64,000 nt of DNA from Halobacteriales archaeon QS_8_69_26 (GCA_003023195.1 PXRX01000031.1:26476-90475), one strand, 5' to 3'; positions 17,581 through 26,880 are shown, numbered from the stretch's first letter. The notes: generated by a model not told the origin, from the letters alone. Numbers and translations are program-made.

Positions 17581-18426
17581 TCAGAAGACCACCAGCGTGA
17601 GGAGGATGTGTATCCCCGGACCGAGGCCGTACGCGGCGAGCAAGGTCAGGGCGACGTTGACGGGTGCGTCGCGGTCGTCCATCACGTCCAGCGTGCTCAC
17701 TCCGGCGAGGAGGGCGACCACCACCAGCGCCAGGAGGACCTTGACGACGACGATCAGCCACCCGTCGGGAAGGTAGGCGGCCGTCGGCAGAGTGCCGGCG
17801 TAGTCGTATAGCTGTGCCCCGGCGTCGTAGAGCGGCGGCAGGTCGAAGAGATCCGCGGCGATGGCCGTCATCACGGCGTCCAGCGAGTGACCGAAGACCA
17901 CCAGCCACCCCAGCACGCCGGTGTGGATCACCATCTTGGAGTAGACGTAGTTTGCCCCGACGTAGGCGACGCCCGCGACGAGGAACGCGAGGAGCAGTCC
18001 GCCGAAGGCCGGCAGCACCCGGGAGAGGTCGGCCCCGTGGCCCTTCGAGAGGACGAACCCGCCGGCGACCAGCGTCGCGCCCATCCCGGCGGCGGCGACG
18101 TACTGGGCGTCGTGGAACCCCTCGCCGCCGATGTCGGAGGCCGTGGTCATGTACGCCCAGACCATCCCGGCGGCGGTGAAGACGGTGAAGTAGACGGCGA
18201 TCGGTTCGAAGAGCGGATCCGCCCAGTCCGGGTAGGCGTCGATGGTGAACAGCGCGTGGACGGCCGCGCCGGTGACGATCCAGGGCGTGAACGACAGCAT
18301 GACGTTCTTCGTCACCGGCGGCCTGAGGAAGTACAGCAGTACGGTTACCATCACCGCCATCCCGACCGGGATCCCGATCCTCAGGACCTCCGCACCCACC
18401 GGGAGTCCCGTGACCTGCAGTGCCAT
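17581..18426 (-). CDS. DUF63 family membrane protein
   Basis: A 281-residue polytopic membrane protein with about seven to eight helices. The pattern FLRPPVTKNVMLSFTPWIVT, HALFTIDAYPDW and GHSLDAVMTAIAADLF matches the archaeal DUF63 family, whose role is unknown. Conserved His and Asp residues inside helices suggest a catalytic or metal-binding membrane protein (inference). It stands between two other minus-strand membrane genes. Confidence 0.88.
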   Translation of the reverse strand: MALQVTGLPVGAEVLRIGIPVGMAVMVTVLLYFLRPPVTKNVMLSFTPWIVTGAAVHALFTIDAYPDWADPLFEPIAVYFTVFTAAGMVWAYMTTASDIGGEGFHDAQYVAAAGMGATLVAGGFVLSKGHGADLSRVLPAFGGLLLAFLVAGVAYVGANYVYSKMVIHTGVLGWLVVFGHSLDAVMTAIAADLFDLPPLYDAGAQLYDYAGTLPTAAYLPDGWLIVVVKVLLALVVVALLAGVSTLDVMDDRDAPVNVALTLLAAYGLGPGIHILLTLVVF

Positions 18427-18468
18427 AGTGGTACAGTATCTGGCTGCCGAAAAGGGTTTACGGTTGTT

Positions 18469-19929
18469 TCAGTTGACAGATACGCCGAAATTCACCCCGG
18501 CGAATCCGGGTCCGGCCGCGTCGGCAGTCGTCCTCACTCCGGGCCGTCCCCCTCGACTGCCGCCCGGATCCGCTCCAGTGGCGGGAGTCCGAGGTCCGAG
18601 GGGTACGACGCCGGTGACGACCGCCCAGGCCGGCATGGCGAGCAGTCCCGCCGCGAGGACGGGCGTGAAGTCCGTCTCGGGGAGGAACGGCAGGACCGCA
18701 CCGAACGGTGCGAGGACGATCACCACCGGATAGAGCCACCGCTCGCGCGACTCCCGCCCGATGGCGTGACCGAACGGTTTGAACAGCACCATCGGGACGA
18801 GCAAGCCGAGGACGATTACCGGCCACACGGGCACCGGTCCCGGTGCCCCGACGAGGACGAACAGCGTCAGGACCAGCAGGGTCGACGAGGCGACGACCCG
18901 GCCGCCCCACCGGATCAGGGGGTCCAGCAGGTCCCGGTCGAGGTAGAGCGGTCCGAGGATCAGTCCCACGAATACCCCCGCGCCGAGGACGAAACTCCCG
19001 GCAAGGGCCGCGACCGTCGTCGTCCCGTCGCCGGTGGCGTTGCCGAACAGGGCCGCCCCGCCGATACCGAGTCCCACCAGCGCGACGGCCGCCGCGACGG
19101 CGACGGCTCCCAGCATCCGGATCGATATCCGGTCGCCGAGGCCCACACCGAGGCTCGACAGGGCCACGACGAGGCCGGTCAGACCGAGGACCGCGGGACC
19201 CGCGCCGACGGCCGCCTGGTAGAGGACGTCGGGCCATATCAGCCCCCCGACCGTCACCCGGGTGGTCAGGTAGCCGACCGCCCCACCGGTCGGTGCGAAG
19301 GCCACCAGGTCCCCCTCGTCTATCGCCGGGTCGTACCTCCCGCTGGCATTGTAGACCACCGTCCCGTTCTCCACGGTCGCCCCGTCGGGTGCCTTCGTCA
19401 CGACCGTCCCGGGGGGACCGTGGAACACGAGGCGGTCGACTCCCAGCCGGAGACCCAGGGAGTCCTCCGTCTCGTAGAACCGATCGACCAGGACGACCCC
19501 GCCGTATCCCCGTCGAGCGAGGGTCGGTCCCTCGTAGCGAACGACCACCTCGTCCCCGTCCAGTTCGACCGCAGGGTCCTCGCCACGGTCCGCGGCGGCG
19601 GCCTCGATGCTATCGAGGAGTTCCGGGTTCTCCCGGACCCGCCGGGCGGCCTCGATGCTATCGAGGAGTTCCGGGTTCTCCCGGACCCGCCGGGCGTCCT
19701 CGGCCGCGAGCGTCGCCCGCAGTTCGTAGCGACTGCCCCCGTCCTCGTCCAGGTAGACGTGGAGTTCCGTGTGCGTGACGTTCTCGACACGCTCGGCAGA
19801 GCTGGCGAGGTCACCGCAGTCCTCGCAGAACTCGGGTGGTGGGACGCGGCTACACCCGGCCAGCGCCAGGAGTGCGACCACCGCAACCAGCGCGAGAGTC
19901 CGTCTCGTGGCTGGATCCCCCAGGTTCAC
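18469..19929 (-). CDS. Membrane-anchored lipoprotein with C-terminal polytopic domain (DUF5803-like)
   Basis: A 486-residue protein starting at GTG 19929. It has a lipoprotein signal (LALVAVVALLALAGC), a roughly 200-residue extracellular domain with CEDC near the N-terminus and GGVVLVDRFYE / GVDRLVFHGPPGT blocks, and then about nine membrane helices from residue 255 on. From memory the first half resembles the haloarchaeal DUF5803 family, but I am not sure. Residues about 80-111 are an exact in-frame duplication of a 16-residue segment containing RRVRENPELLDSIEA. The C-terminal 35 residues are low-complexity Gly/Pro. Confidence 0.75.
   Translation of the reverse strand: MNLGDPATRRTLALVAVVALLALAGCSRVPPPEFCEDCGDLASSAERVENVTHTELHVYLDEDGGSRYELRATLAAEDARRVRENPELLDSIEAARRVRENPELLDSIEAAAADRGEDPAVELDGDEVVVRYEGPTLARRGYGGVVLVDRFYETEDSLGLRLGVDRLVFHGPPGTVVTKAPDGATVENGTVVYNASGRYDPAIDEGDLVAFAPTGGAVGYLTTRVTVGGLIWPDVLYQAAVGAGPAVLGLTGLVVALSSLGVGLGDRISIRMLGAVAVAAAVALVGLGIGGAALFGNATGDGTTTVAALAGSFVLGAGVFVGLILGPLYLDRDLLDPLIRWGGRVVASSTLLVLTLFVLVGAPGPVPVWPVIVLGLLVPMVLFKPFGHAIGRESRERWLYPVVIVLAPFGAVLPFLPETDFTPVLAAGLLAMPAWAVVTGVVPLGPRTPATGADPGGSRGGRPGVRTTADAAGPGFAGVNFGVSVN
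19597..19692. repeat. Exact 48-bp tandem duplication inside a coding region
   Basis: Bases 19597-19644 are repeated exactly at 19645-19692, and the identity runs four bases further. 48 is a multiple of three, so the reading frame is kept and the protein carries 16 residues twice. Perfect identity at third positions means the event is recent, or the two copies are kept identical by conversion. Confidence 0.92.
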
Positions 19930-20094
19930 CGTTCGGTCCCCGTTGTTCTCCGGTGACGGTCCCCGCGCGAAAGAATCTTCCGGGGATCGACTCCCAGCCC
20001 CGTTCGGACGACACCTCGCGGCGCCACGAGTTCCGGCCGACCCCGAGTCCGATCCAAACGTGTTTTATTCGCCGGCCCACGATCCGGAGGTACC

Positions 20095-20373
20095 ATGGAG
20101 ATGCCACGCCGGTTCAACACGTACTGTCCGCACTGCGACGAACACAACCAACACGAGGTCGAGAAGGTTCGCTCGGGCCGCCAGACCGGGATGAAGTGGC
20201 AGGCCCGCCAGCGCCGACGCAACCGCGGGATCGGTAACGACGGGAAGTTCTCGAAGGTGCCCGGTGGGGACAAGCCCACGAAGAAGACGGACCTCAAGTA
20301 CCGCTGCAACGATTGTGGCACGGCCCACCTCCGCGAGGGATGGCGCGCCGGCCGACTGGAGTTCCAGGAGTAG
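20095..20373 (+). CDS. rpl44e: 50S ribosomal protein L44e
   Basis: A 92-residue archaeal/eukaryotic ribosomal protein of the large subunit near the E site. It binds one zinc ion through CPHCDEH and CNDCGTAH. The characteristic [36 protein letters not shown] and C-terminal [13 protein letters not shown] blocks are present. A TTTTATTC element about 30 bases upstream suggests a leaderless mRNA. The S27e gene follows after four bases. Confidence 0.98.
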   Translation: MEMPRRFNTYCPHCDEHNQHEVEKVRSGRQTGMKWQARQRRRNRGIGNDGKFSKVPGGDKPTKKTDLKYRCNDCGTAHLREGWRAGRLEFQE

Positions 20374-20377
20374 ACCG

Positions 20378-20554
20378 ATGGCCGGCGACTACTTCCGCGT
20401 CGAGTGTCCGGACTGTGGCAACGAGCAGACCGTCTTCGAGAAGGCCGCCTCGGAGGTCCGGTGTGCGGTCTGCGGTTCGACGCTGGCGACCCCCACCGGC
20501 GGCAAGGCCGACCTCACCGGCGAGGTCGTCGACACCGTCCAGAGCCGCGGCTGA
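20378..20554 (+). CDS. rps27e: 30S ribosomal protein S27e
   Basis: A 58-residue zinc-ribbon ribosomal protein of the small subunit, with four cysteines in CPDCGNEQ and CAVCGS and the family's GGKADLTGEVV motif. It starts at ATG 20378, four bases after the L44e stop, so both form one operon. In most archaea aIF2-alpha and Nop10 genes follow directly; here they lie about 30 kb away and the next gene is an opposing protease. Confidence 0.97.
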   Translation: MAGDYFRVECPDCGNEQTVFEKAASEVRCAVCGSTLATPTGGKADLTGEVVDTVQSRG

Positions 20555-20677
20555 CCCTTCTCGACTGTCGCCATTCGCTTCTCTCGCCCCACGGACCCCT
20601 AGCCGGAGGCTCGCCGTCGAGCAGTGGGCCGGCGGCCGCGAGAAGGGTCGTCGGATCGGGGGGCTACTCGCGGGGAC

Positions 20678-23600
20678 TCACGCGACCGGTTCGCCGGAGG
20701 CCCAGGCCGCGATGAGTTCCTGCAGTAGGTCGGTCGATATCTCGCCGGCGGCCCAGTCGCTGATGGCGTCCTGGAGGCCCGCGGTGTCGACGAGGCCCTC
20801 GTCGTTGGCGTACTGGGCGAGCAGGGAACTCGCCTCGTTCTCCTCGGGGGTCCGGACGGCGTCGTAGACGGTCGTGGCGACGACGTTGCCGTCCTCGTCG
20901 ACGCCGTAGACGGCCACGCTGGTGTGTCTACTGGTCACGTTCACGGTCGCACGGACGGCCGTGTCGTTCAGTCGCACTGCGTCCGCCCGGGTCCACCCGG
21001 CGGTCTCGTCGACCCCGTCGGCCGAGACGGGGTCGCTCGCGGCGTTGCCCGCCGCGTAGAGTACCACCGCTTCCTCGACTGGCTCCGTGAAGTTCACCCG
21101 AACCGTGGACTCGCCCTCCGGAACGGCGGAGGTGGTGTTCATCTCCTCGAAGACGAGCCGTCGGACCTCGGGCGGTCTGACGTCCTCGCCGCCCAGCGTC
21201 GTCCGGTAGTCGGTGACGGTGCGGGTCGAGAGCCCGCCGGGGTTGCTCGCGTCAAGGGTGACGTCGATGACCGTACCGTTAGCCGCGTATCCGAGGTAGA
21301 ACGACCCTGTCGTGACCCCCGTCGCGTCCTCGTAGACCGTCGAGCCGTTGATCCGAACGCTCATCTCGGCGTCGGTCCCGGGGTCGGAGTAGATGGCCCG
21401 GGCCGGTCCCTGGTCGACCTGGAAGTACCCCTCGGTGTAGACGTACCGGCCCAGTGCCCACAGCGAGATGGAACTGTAGGGGTGGCGGTTGAACGAGGTC
21501 GAGACGGTCTCGGCCGGGGCCGGGTCCTGGAACCAGACGAGCCACGGGTGTTCGGTCTCGCGACGGTCCGGTGTCCGGACGACGGTGTAGTAGCCCGCGT
21601 CCTCCGGCGTGAGGTAGACGGTCTGTTCCGAGCGTCCGGAGAGGTTCCACCAGTAGCCGCCGTCGGACCACCGGCTGGTGGTGTTCTTCAGCAAGACTAG
21701 CTGTATCATCTGGAGGCGCTGGTCGGCCGAGGACCGGTAGTAGGTCCGCTCGTCGGTCGCGAGGGTGGACCTGTCGACCTCGAACGTCTCCGGCCCGGTC
21801 ACGTTGGGGGTGGCGTAGACGAGGTGGTACAGCGAGTCGACGTCGACCTCCTGGGTCTCCCCGTCGTGTTCCGACGCCGGGGCCATCACGTACTCCACGA
21901 CCGCCGCGAGTTCCGACTGCTCGCTGAAGCGGGCCCGTCGGGTGTCGGTGAAGTTGTCGAGCACCGTCAGCCCGAAGAACGGACCCGTTCGGAGCTCCGC
22001 CTGGGTGCTGAGGTTGACCATCGGTCCGTGGGCGTCACGCAACTCGCTGGCGTTCAGGTCGTAGACGGCCGTCCCCCCCTCGTCGAGAACGATCCGGTCG
22101 GGGTCCTCGGCGGTCTCCATCATCAGGACCGGTCCGTCCGTCGATTCGTCGGTACCGGTCGACAGCACGGTGTAGTTGCCCGGGCCTTCCGCGATGAACT
22201 CGGCCGTTCCGTTCGAAACGGTCAGGAGTCGGGCGGTGACCCCGGTAGTGTGTGGGATCACCCACACCTTGTCGTCCTCGACCGAGGTGTTCCCGGTCGG
22301 TCGCTTCTCGACGGTGATCGTTCTGGCCCTGGTGAAGCCGAACGCGGCGCTGTAGGTCCTGTCGCCCCCCGAGAAGGTCAGCCGACCCGAGTAGGTCCCC
22401 TCCGGAACGCTCGCGTCGATCGAAAGCAGGACGTCGGCGCTCCCGCCTGCCGGGACGGTCACCTCCGTGCGGTTGACCGAGACGTCGCCGACCGGTTGCC
22501 CGCTCTCGGCGTCGCGCAGGACCACGTCGGCCGACAGCGTCCGGGCTTCGTCGCCGGTGTTGCGCACGGTCACGACCCTGGTCACCGTCCCGTTCTCGTC
22601 GACGACCCCGACGTCGAGCGAGGCGTTCTCGACGATCACGCGGGGATCGACGGCTCTCGTCGCGTTGACCATGCCGGTCCCCTCGTCGTAGACGGTGTAC
22701 CCACCGAGCGAACTGGCCGTCGACATGAGCGTGTCCTTGACCCGCGGGGGCGACCAGTCGGGGTTCTCCTCGAGCATCAGGGCCACCACACCGCTGACGT
22801 GCGGGGCGGCCATGCTCGTTCCGTCGAAGGTGGCGTAGGCGGGCGACTCGCTCGAACAGTCGACCAACGCCCCCTGGGCACAGGCCGCGGTAATGTCGAC
22901 GCCCGGCGCAACCACCTCGGGTTTCACCCGCTTCGTGAACGCCGTCGGTCCCCGCGAGGAGAACCTGGCGACCTCCCCGGTCGTGTGGTCCATCGCACCG
23001 ACCGTGATCGCACTGGGGGCGATCCCCGGGGTTCCTATCGTTCCCGCGTAGGGACCCGAGTTCCCGGCCGCTATCACCACGACGACGCCCCGTTCCGTCG
23101 CCACGTCCACCGCCTCGGCGATGGGGGAGTCGCCGCTCGGCCGGACCCCCAGCGACATCGAGATGACGTCCGCCGAGTTGTCGACCGCGTACTCCATGCC
23201 CTGGATGATCCACGAGGCGCGGCCCCGGCCCTGCGAGTCGAGTACACGGACGTTCATGATTTCGGCGCCGGGTGCGACGCCCGTGTGGTTCCCGTCCGAC
23301 GCGTCGCCGTCGCCGGCCAGGATCGACGCCACGTGGGTGCCGTGGCCGAAGTCGTCCTCGACGGTCCCGTCCTGGGTGACGTCGACTTCGTCGACGACCG
23401 TTCCCTCGTCGAGGTCGGGGTGGGTGTCGGAGACGCCGGTGTCGAGAACGGCCACCCTGACGCCGCTCCCGTCGAGGTCACGCTCCTCCCTGGTGGAGTC
23501 GGCGTTTATCGCCTCGGTCGAGTCGTCGAGGTCGAGTTCGTAGTACCGGTCGAGGGTCACCCGTTCGACCGTCGGGGCCGACGTCTGGGTCGACAGCGTC

Positions 23601-24325
23601 GGGGTGGACTCGTCTGTCGCCTTGTCTATCGTGCCGGCGACCGCGCCGACGCTCTCCAGCGTCCGATCGGCCTCGAAGCCAGCGAGGCCACCCGCACCGG
23701 CCCGCTGGGGTCCGACCGCACCGCCCGACCGGTCGCGCTCGACGATTACCGGGATCGCCCCCGACTCCTCGTCCGTCAGCCCCTGGTCGACCAGGAGGTC
23801 CACGTTGAACAGGCTGGGATCGAAGGTCGAGAAGTCCGTCCCGGCGGGGTAGACGTAGGTTCCGCGCGGGGTTTCGACCTTGCGCATCTCCACGTCGGCG
23901 TCGACGACGTAGGACGTCTCGTTCCCGGACTGGATCACGGTCACTCGCTGGCCCGACACCAGGGTGACGTTGGACACGTTCGCGTTCGCCATCCCTCCGC
24001 CCGGTCCGTCCCCGGGCCCCGCGAACTCCCCGTCGTTCACGCCGTTGCCGGGACCCGGGAACTTCCGGTCGCTCACCCCGTCCCCGGGCCCGGCGACAGC
24101 CCCGGCGCTCGGACCGGTCCCGGGTCCGGCCGGGGTAACCGGTTCCGACCCGACGGACCCGGCGTCCGGAACCGCGTCGGTCCCGGAGACGGTTGCTACG
24201 GACGATCCCTCGGTCCCCTGGGCCGGTCCCGCCGCAACTGCGGGCGCTACGACGCCGAAAACGGCGACGAGGGTGACCAGAACCACGACCCCACTCCCCC
24301 CGGAGAGGGCCTTCGTTCGAGACAT
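20678..24325 (-). CDS. Large secreted S8 (subtilisin-like) serine protease with dockerin-like tail
   Basis: About 1215 residues from ATG 24325. A signal peptide (VVVLVTLVAVFGVVAPAVAA) leads to a Gly/Pro-rich segment with repeated GPGNGVNDGEFAGPGDG units, then a propeptide-like region. The catalytic domain carries the triad Asp295 (AVLDTGVSDTHPD), His328 (GHGTHVASI), Ser504 (DGTSMAAPHVSG) and oxyanion Asn422 (AAGNSGP). After it comes a Fn3/Ig-like region and a long beta-rich part of unknown fold. The last 45 residues (YANDEGLVDTAGLQDAIS, DWAAGE, LIAAWASGE) resemble the dockerin-like tails of haloarchaeal exoproteins. It is expected to be a cell-surface or secreted protease. Confidence 0.92.
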   Translation of the reverse strand: MSRTKALSGGSGVVVLVTLVAVFGVVAPAVAAGPAQGTEGSSVATVSGTDAVPDAGSVGSEPVTPAGPGTGPSAGAVAGPGDGVSDRKFPGPGNGVNDGEFAGPGDGPGGGMANANVSNVTLVSGQRVTVIQSGNETSYVVDADVEMRKVETPRGTYVYPAGTDFSTFDPSLFNVDLLVDQGLTDEESGAIPVIVERDRSGGAVGPQRAGAGGLAGFEADRTLESVGAVAGTIDKATDESTPTLSTQTSAPTVERVTLDRYYELDLDDSTEAINADSTREERDLDGSGVRVAVLDTGVSDTHPDLDEGTVVDEVDVTQDGTVEDDFGHGTHVASILAGDGDASDGNHTGVAPGAEIMNVRVLDSQGRGRASWIIQGMEYAVDNSADVISMSLGVRPSGDSPIAEAVDVATERGVVVVIAAGNSGPYAGTIGTPGIAPSAITVGAMDHTTGEVARFSSRGPTAFTKRVKPEVVAPGVDITAACAQGALVDCSSESPAYATFDGTSMAAPHVSGVVALMLEENPDWSPPRVKDTLMSTASSLGGYTVYDEGTGMVNATRAVDPRVIVENASLDVGVVDENGTVTRVVTVRNTGDEARTLSADVVLRDAESGQPVGDVSVNRTEVTVPAGGSADVLLSIDASVPEGTYSGRLTFSGGDRTYSAAFGFTRARTITVEKRPTGNTSVEDDKVWVIPHTTGVTARLLTVSNGTAEFIAEGPGNYTVLSTGTDESTDGPVLMMETAEDPDRIVLDEGGTAVYDLNASELRDAHGPMVNLSTQAELRTGPFFGLTVLDNFTDTRRARFSEQSELAAVVEYVMAPASEHDGETQEVDVDSLYHLVYATPNVTGPETFEVDRSTLATDERTYYRSSADQRLQMIQLVLLKNTTSRWSDGGYWWNLSGRSEQTVYLTPEDAGYYTVVRTPDRRETEHPWLVWFQDPAPAETVSTSFNRHPYSSISLWALGRYVYTEGYFQVDQGPARAIYSDPGTDAEMSVRINGSTVYEDATGVTTGSFYLGYAANGTVIDVTLDASNPGGLSTRTVTDYRTTLGGEDVRPPEVRRLVFEEMNTTSAVPEGESTVRVNFTEPVEEAVVLYAAGNAASDPVSADGVDETAGWTRADAVRLNDTAVRATVNVTSRHTSVAVYGVDEDGNVVATTVYDAVRTPEENEASSLLAQYANDEGLVDTAGLQDAISDWAAGEISTDLLQELIAAWASGEPVA

Positions 24326-24770
24326 TATTACGGTGGATTCTTTCCCCACGCAAAAATCTCACGGCCTGGGAACCCCCCGACAGCCAGGTCGGACGCGGGG
24401 ACCTCCCCAACGGTTCAGGACTCGACGTCCCGGAGCAACGAGATTTCCGTGACTTCCGGGTGATCGGGTGCTCAGCGGTCGAGTACACAAAAAACGCGAC
24501 GTCGGACGGCCCCGACCGGAACGCGGACCGAAATCGCGAGGCCCGATCGGCCCCGCATTCACCCGGATTTCCGGGTCCGGCCACGTCCGGGGTGATCCCA
24601 CGGCCGAGGGGCGCGCGCTGGACCCGGAACACGGCGATCCCCCGGCTGGAACCGGGGCGCGAACACGGGGTGGTCGACCGGAGCGTCCGATCCGGTGCCG
24701 ACCCGAACGCCACCGTCCCGTTGCCGGCCGGATCAGGGGACTTAGACCCCGGGACCACCAACACCGCGTC
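24326..24770. other. Divergent promoter region between protease and archease
   Basis: About 445 bases without a supported gene. Minus-strand GATTTTTGCG near 24350 and CGTTTTTTGTG near 24490 are candidate promoters for the protease. CTTAGAC near 24741 lies about 30 bases before the archease GTG and would make that mRNA leaderless. The rest is GC-rich with no visible repeats. Confidence 0.45.
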
Positions 24771-25181
24771 GTGAGCTACGAACTCCGCGACCACACCGCC
24801 GACGTGGGGATCGCCGCCACCGCGGGGAGTCTCGGCGGGGTGATGGCCGCCCTCGCCGACGGGATGGCCGCGGCCCAGTGCGACGAGTGGCCGGCGGTGG
24901 GCGACCGCTTCGACGTCGAGGTCCGGGCCGAGAACCCCGAGGCCCTCCTGTTCGACTACCTCGACGAACTGATCTACCGACGCGACGTCCTGAACGTCCT
25001 CCCCGTGGACAACGAGGCCACGGTCCGCGAGGCCGGAGGGGAGTGGATCCTGGAGGGGAGTGCCATGGGCGTCCCGCTTGACCGGATCCACGCCCGGGAG
25101 ATCAAGGCCGTTACCTACTCCGAGATGCGGATAGAGGAGACCGACGACGAGTGGGAGGCCTACGTCGTACTGGACGTGTGA
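24771..25181 (+). CDS. Archease (RtcB cofactor)
   Basis: A 136-residue cytosolic protein that helps RtcB guanylylate its active site and turn over in tRNA splicing and RNA repair. The family marks are YELRDHTADVGIAATAGSL at the N-terminus with the metal-binding Asp/His, FDYLDELIYRRD, HAREIKAVTYSEM and the terminal YVVLDV. I start it at GTG 24771 because the family always begins at this point and a promoter-like element lies about 30 bases before. RtcB is encoded 3 kb downstream in the same direction. Confidence 0.96.
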   Translation: MSYELRDHTADVGIAATAGSLGGVMAALADGMAAAQCDEWPAVGDRFDVEVRAENPEALLFDYLDELIYRRDVLNVLPVDNEATVREAGGEWILEGSAMGVPLDRIHAREIKAVTYSEMRIEETDDEWEAYVVLDV

Positions 25182-25257
25182 GGTCGTCCGTGGACTGCCA
25201 CCGGAGTCCCCGGGTGGAACGCGACCGGAGTCCGTGGAACGGGTCGCGATCGGGCCG

Positions 25258-26562
25258 TCAGTTCGAGGAGAAGGAGTAGCTCGCCCCGCTGACGTCGAAG
25301 CCGGCCTTCTTCACGCCGCCCCAGTACCGGTAGCTGTCCTTGCCACTGTTGACCCACCCGTCGGCGGTCCGCCCGACGACGTCGTCGTGGTTGTTGATCG
25401 AGGCCCCGTTGTCGGTGCTCTTGCGGAGGCCGCCCGCGACGGTAAACTCGTAGGTAGACCAGCTACCGTTGTCGTAGCCGTCGATGGTGATGGTGTTGTT
25501 GCCGACGGAGTCGACGAACACCTCCTCGCAGTCGACGTAGACGCTGACGCCGCCGTCCGCGGTGAAGTCGGTTATTTCCCCGGTGAAGACGTAGGAGTCC
25601 CGGCCGCCGTAGGTCCAGCCGTCGACCGTGTCTCCGTTGACGTCGTCGTGGCTGTTGGTGGTCGCCCCGCAGTCCGTGGACTTCTCGACGATGGTCCCCG
25701 AGACGCTGAACTGGTAGGACTCCCAGTCGCCGTCGTCCGCGCCCTCTATCGTGATCAGGTGCTGGCGGTCGAAGTGACGGCGGAGCTGTCTGCCGGCGCA
25801 GTCGTACCAGTAGTAGGCGTCCTCCCACTCTTCCTCCCAGTACCCCGGTTCGGAGACGGCGTCCTGGTCGCACTGGTTCTGGCCGCCGTAGTGGGCACCC
25901 ATCGGCGTCGTATAGACGTCACCCGAACTCGGCAGGCTGTCCGTCTCGTGGACCCGACTGACGTCCTCGTAGTGCATCCCGCAGTTGTGGTCCGAGCCGT
26001 CGCACATGCCCAGCATGTGCCCCATCTCCTGGAGGGTGACCTGGATACCGACGTCGTCGGACTTCGGGGCGAACCGGTCGGGATTGAAAGTGTCTAGCTG
26101 TGCGAGACCGTCGCCCCAGCCGACGCCGACCCGTGGCCAGGCACAGCCACCCGTTCGCTCGTCGCTGTGGTACAGGAGGTAGTGGTTCTCGTGGTCGGAC
26201 TTGTAGTGGTAGCCGTCGGGGTTGTCGCCCTTCAGCCAGTCGTCGAACGCCGACAGGATGTCGCCACAGCCGTCCCAGGTGACGTCCCGGAGGTCGAAGC
26301 TGTGGTCCTCGACCACCGTCACCTCCCAGTCGAAGACGTCGTTGTAGGTCAGCGCCCGTCCCATCAACTGCTGGGCCGTGTACGCCGGGTCGTAGCCGTG
26401 GTCCTCGTGTACGTGGGTGTCGACGTAGATGGCGACGTCAACCTTGTCCGCCGTGTCCGCACGGGCGGTTCCCGCCGGGAGCGCCGCGCCGCCGACCAGG
26501 GCCGCACCGCCCGCAGCCCCCATTTTCAGGACGTCTCGCCTCTTAATGTTATTAGATCCCAT
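25258..26562 (-). CDS. Tat-secreted metalloprotease-like protein with altered HExxH motif
   Basis: A 434-residue exported protein. The N-terminus has a Tat signal (IKRRDVLKMGAAGGAAL, ending ALPAGTARA). Residues 40-260 resemble a metzincin-type zinc protease. The motif at residues 178-188 is Q-E-M-G-H-M-L-G-M-C-D, so the first metal-ligand His of HExxHxxGxxD is Gln. The DNA codon is CAG, so this is not a translation artefact. The C-terminal 150 residues are two homologous repeats (ITIEGADDGDWESYQFSVSG and ITIDGYDNGSWSTYEFTVAG) sharing an HDDV motif, probably beta-sandwich binding modules. It could be an inactive protease or a variant site. Confidence 0.78.
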   Translation of the reverse strand: MGSNNIKRRDVLKMGAAGGAALVGGAALPAGTARADTADKVDVAIYVDTHVHEDHGYDPAYTAQQLMGRALTYNDVFDWEVTVVEDHSFDLRDVTWDGCGDILSAFDDWLKGDNPDGYHYKSDHENHYLLYHSDERTGGCAWPRVGVGWGDGLAQLDTFNPDRFAPKSDDVGIQVTLQEMGHMLGMCDGSDHNCGMHYEDVSRVHETDSLPSSGDVYTTPMGAHYGGQNQCDQDAVSEPGYWEEEWEDAYYWYDCAGRQLRRHFDRQHLITIEGADDGDWESYQFSVSGTIVEKSTDCGATTNSHDDVNGDTVDGWTYGGRDSYVFTGEITDFTADGGVSVYVDCEEVFVDSVGNNTITIDGYDNGSWSTYEFTVAGGLRKSTDNGASINNHDDVVGRTADGWVNSGKDSYRYWGGVKKAGFDVSGASYSFSSN

Positions 26563-26880
26563 GCCACAATCGTTTTTAGGTCGTCGTCTTAATTTTTGCT
26601 ATTTCGTCCGGACCATGGACAACCAATGCAGGATCAATTATGATCGATCGTGAACTCCCAATGGGGGATGGTTCCGATCGATCCTGTACTCCCAATGGAG
26701 GATGGTTCCGATCGATCCTGTACTCCCAATGGGGGATGGTTCCGATCGATCCTGTACTCCCAATGGGGGATGGTTCCGATCGATGACGTGGACCGGCGAG
26801 CGTCGGTCGGACAACGCTCCTTCGACTCCTCCGCGGCCGGGGACCGTCCGACTTTTTCGCCCGGACTACCTAGTGCAAGC
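26563..26880. other. Divergent intergenic region with tandem repeats
   Basis: About 318 bases between the metalloprotease-like gene and the DoxX gene. AT-rich sequence at 26567-26650 probably holds the minus-strand promoter. The 34-bp repeats occupy 26651-26786. CTTTTTCGC near 26852 could be the TATA region of the DoxX gene. Confidence 0.5.
26651..26786. repeat. 34-bp tandem repeat, four units
   Basis: Units at 26651-26684, 26685-26718, 26719-26752 and 26753-26786 begin TGAACTCCCAATG or TGTACTCCCAATG and end in CGATCGAT plus two bases. They are nearly identical: the first differs at position 3, the second has A for G once, and the fourth ends GA for CC. The spacing is constant, without spacers. 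Since 34 is not a multiple of three the array cannot encode a repeated peptide. It lies between divergent promoters. Confidence 0.9.

Noticed and set aside
26651..26786. 34-bp repeats as a CRISPR array
   Set aside because: Units are directly adjacent without unique spacers and no cas genes are nearby.
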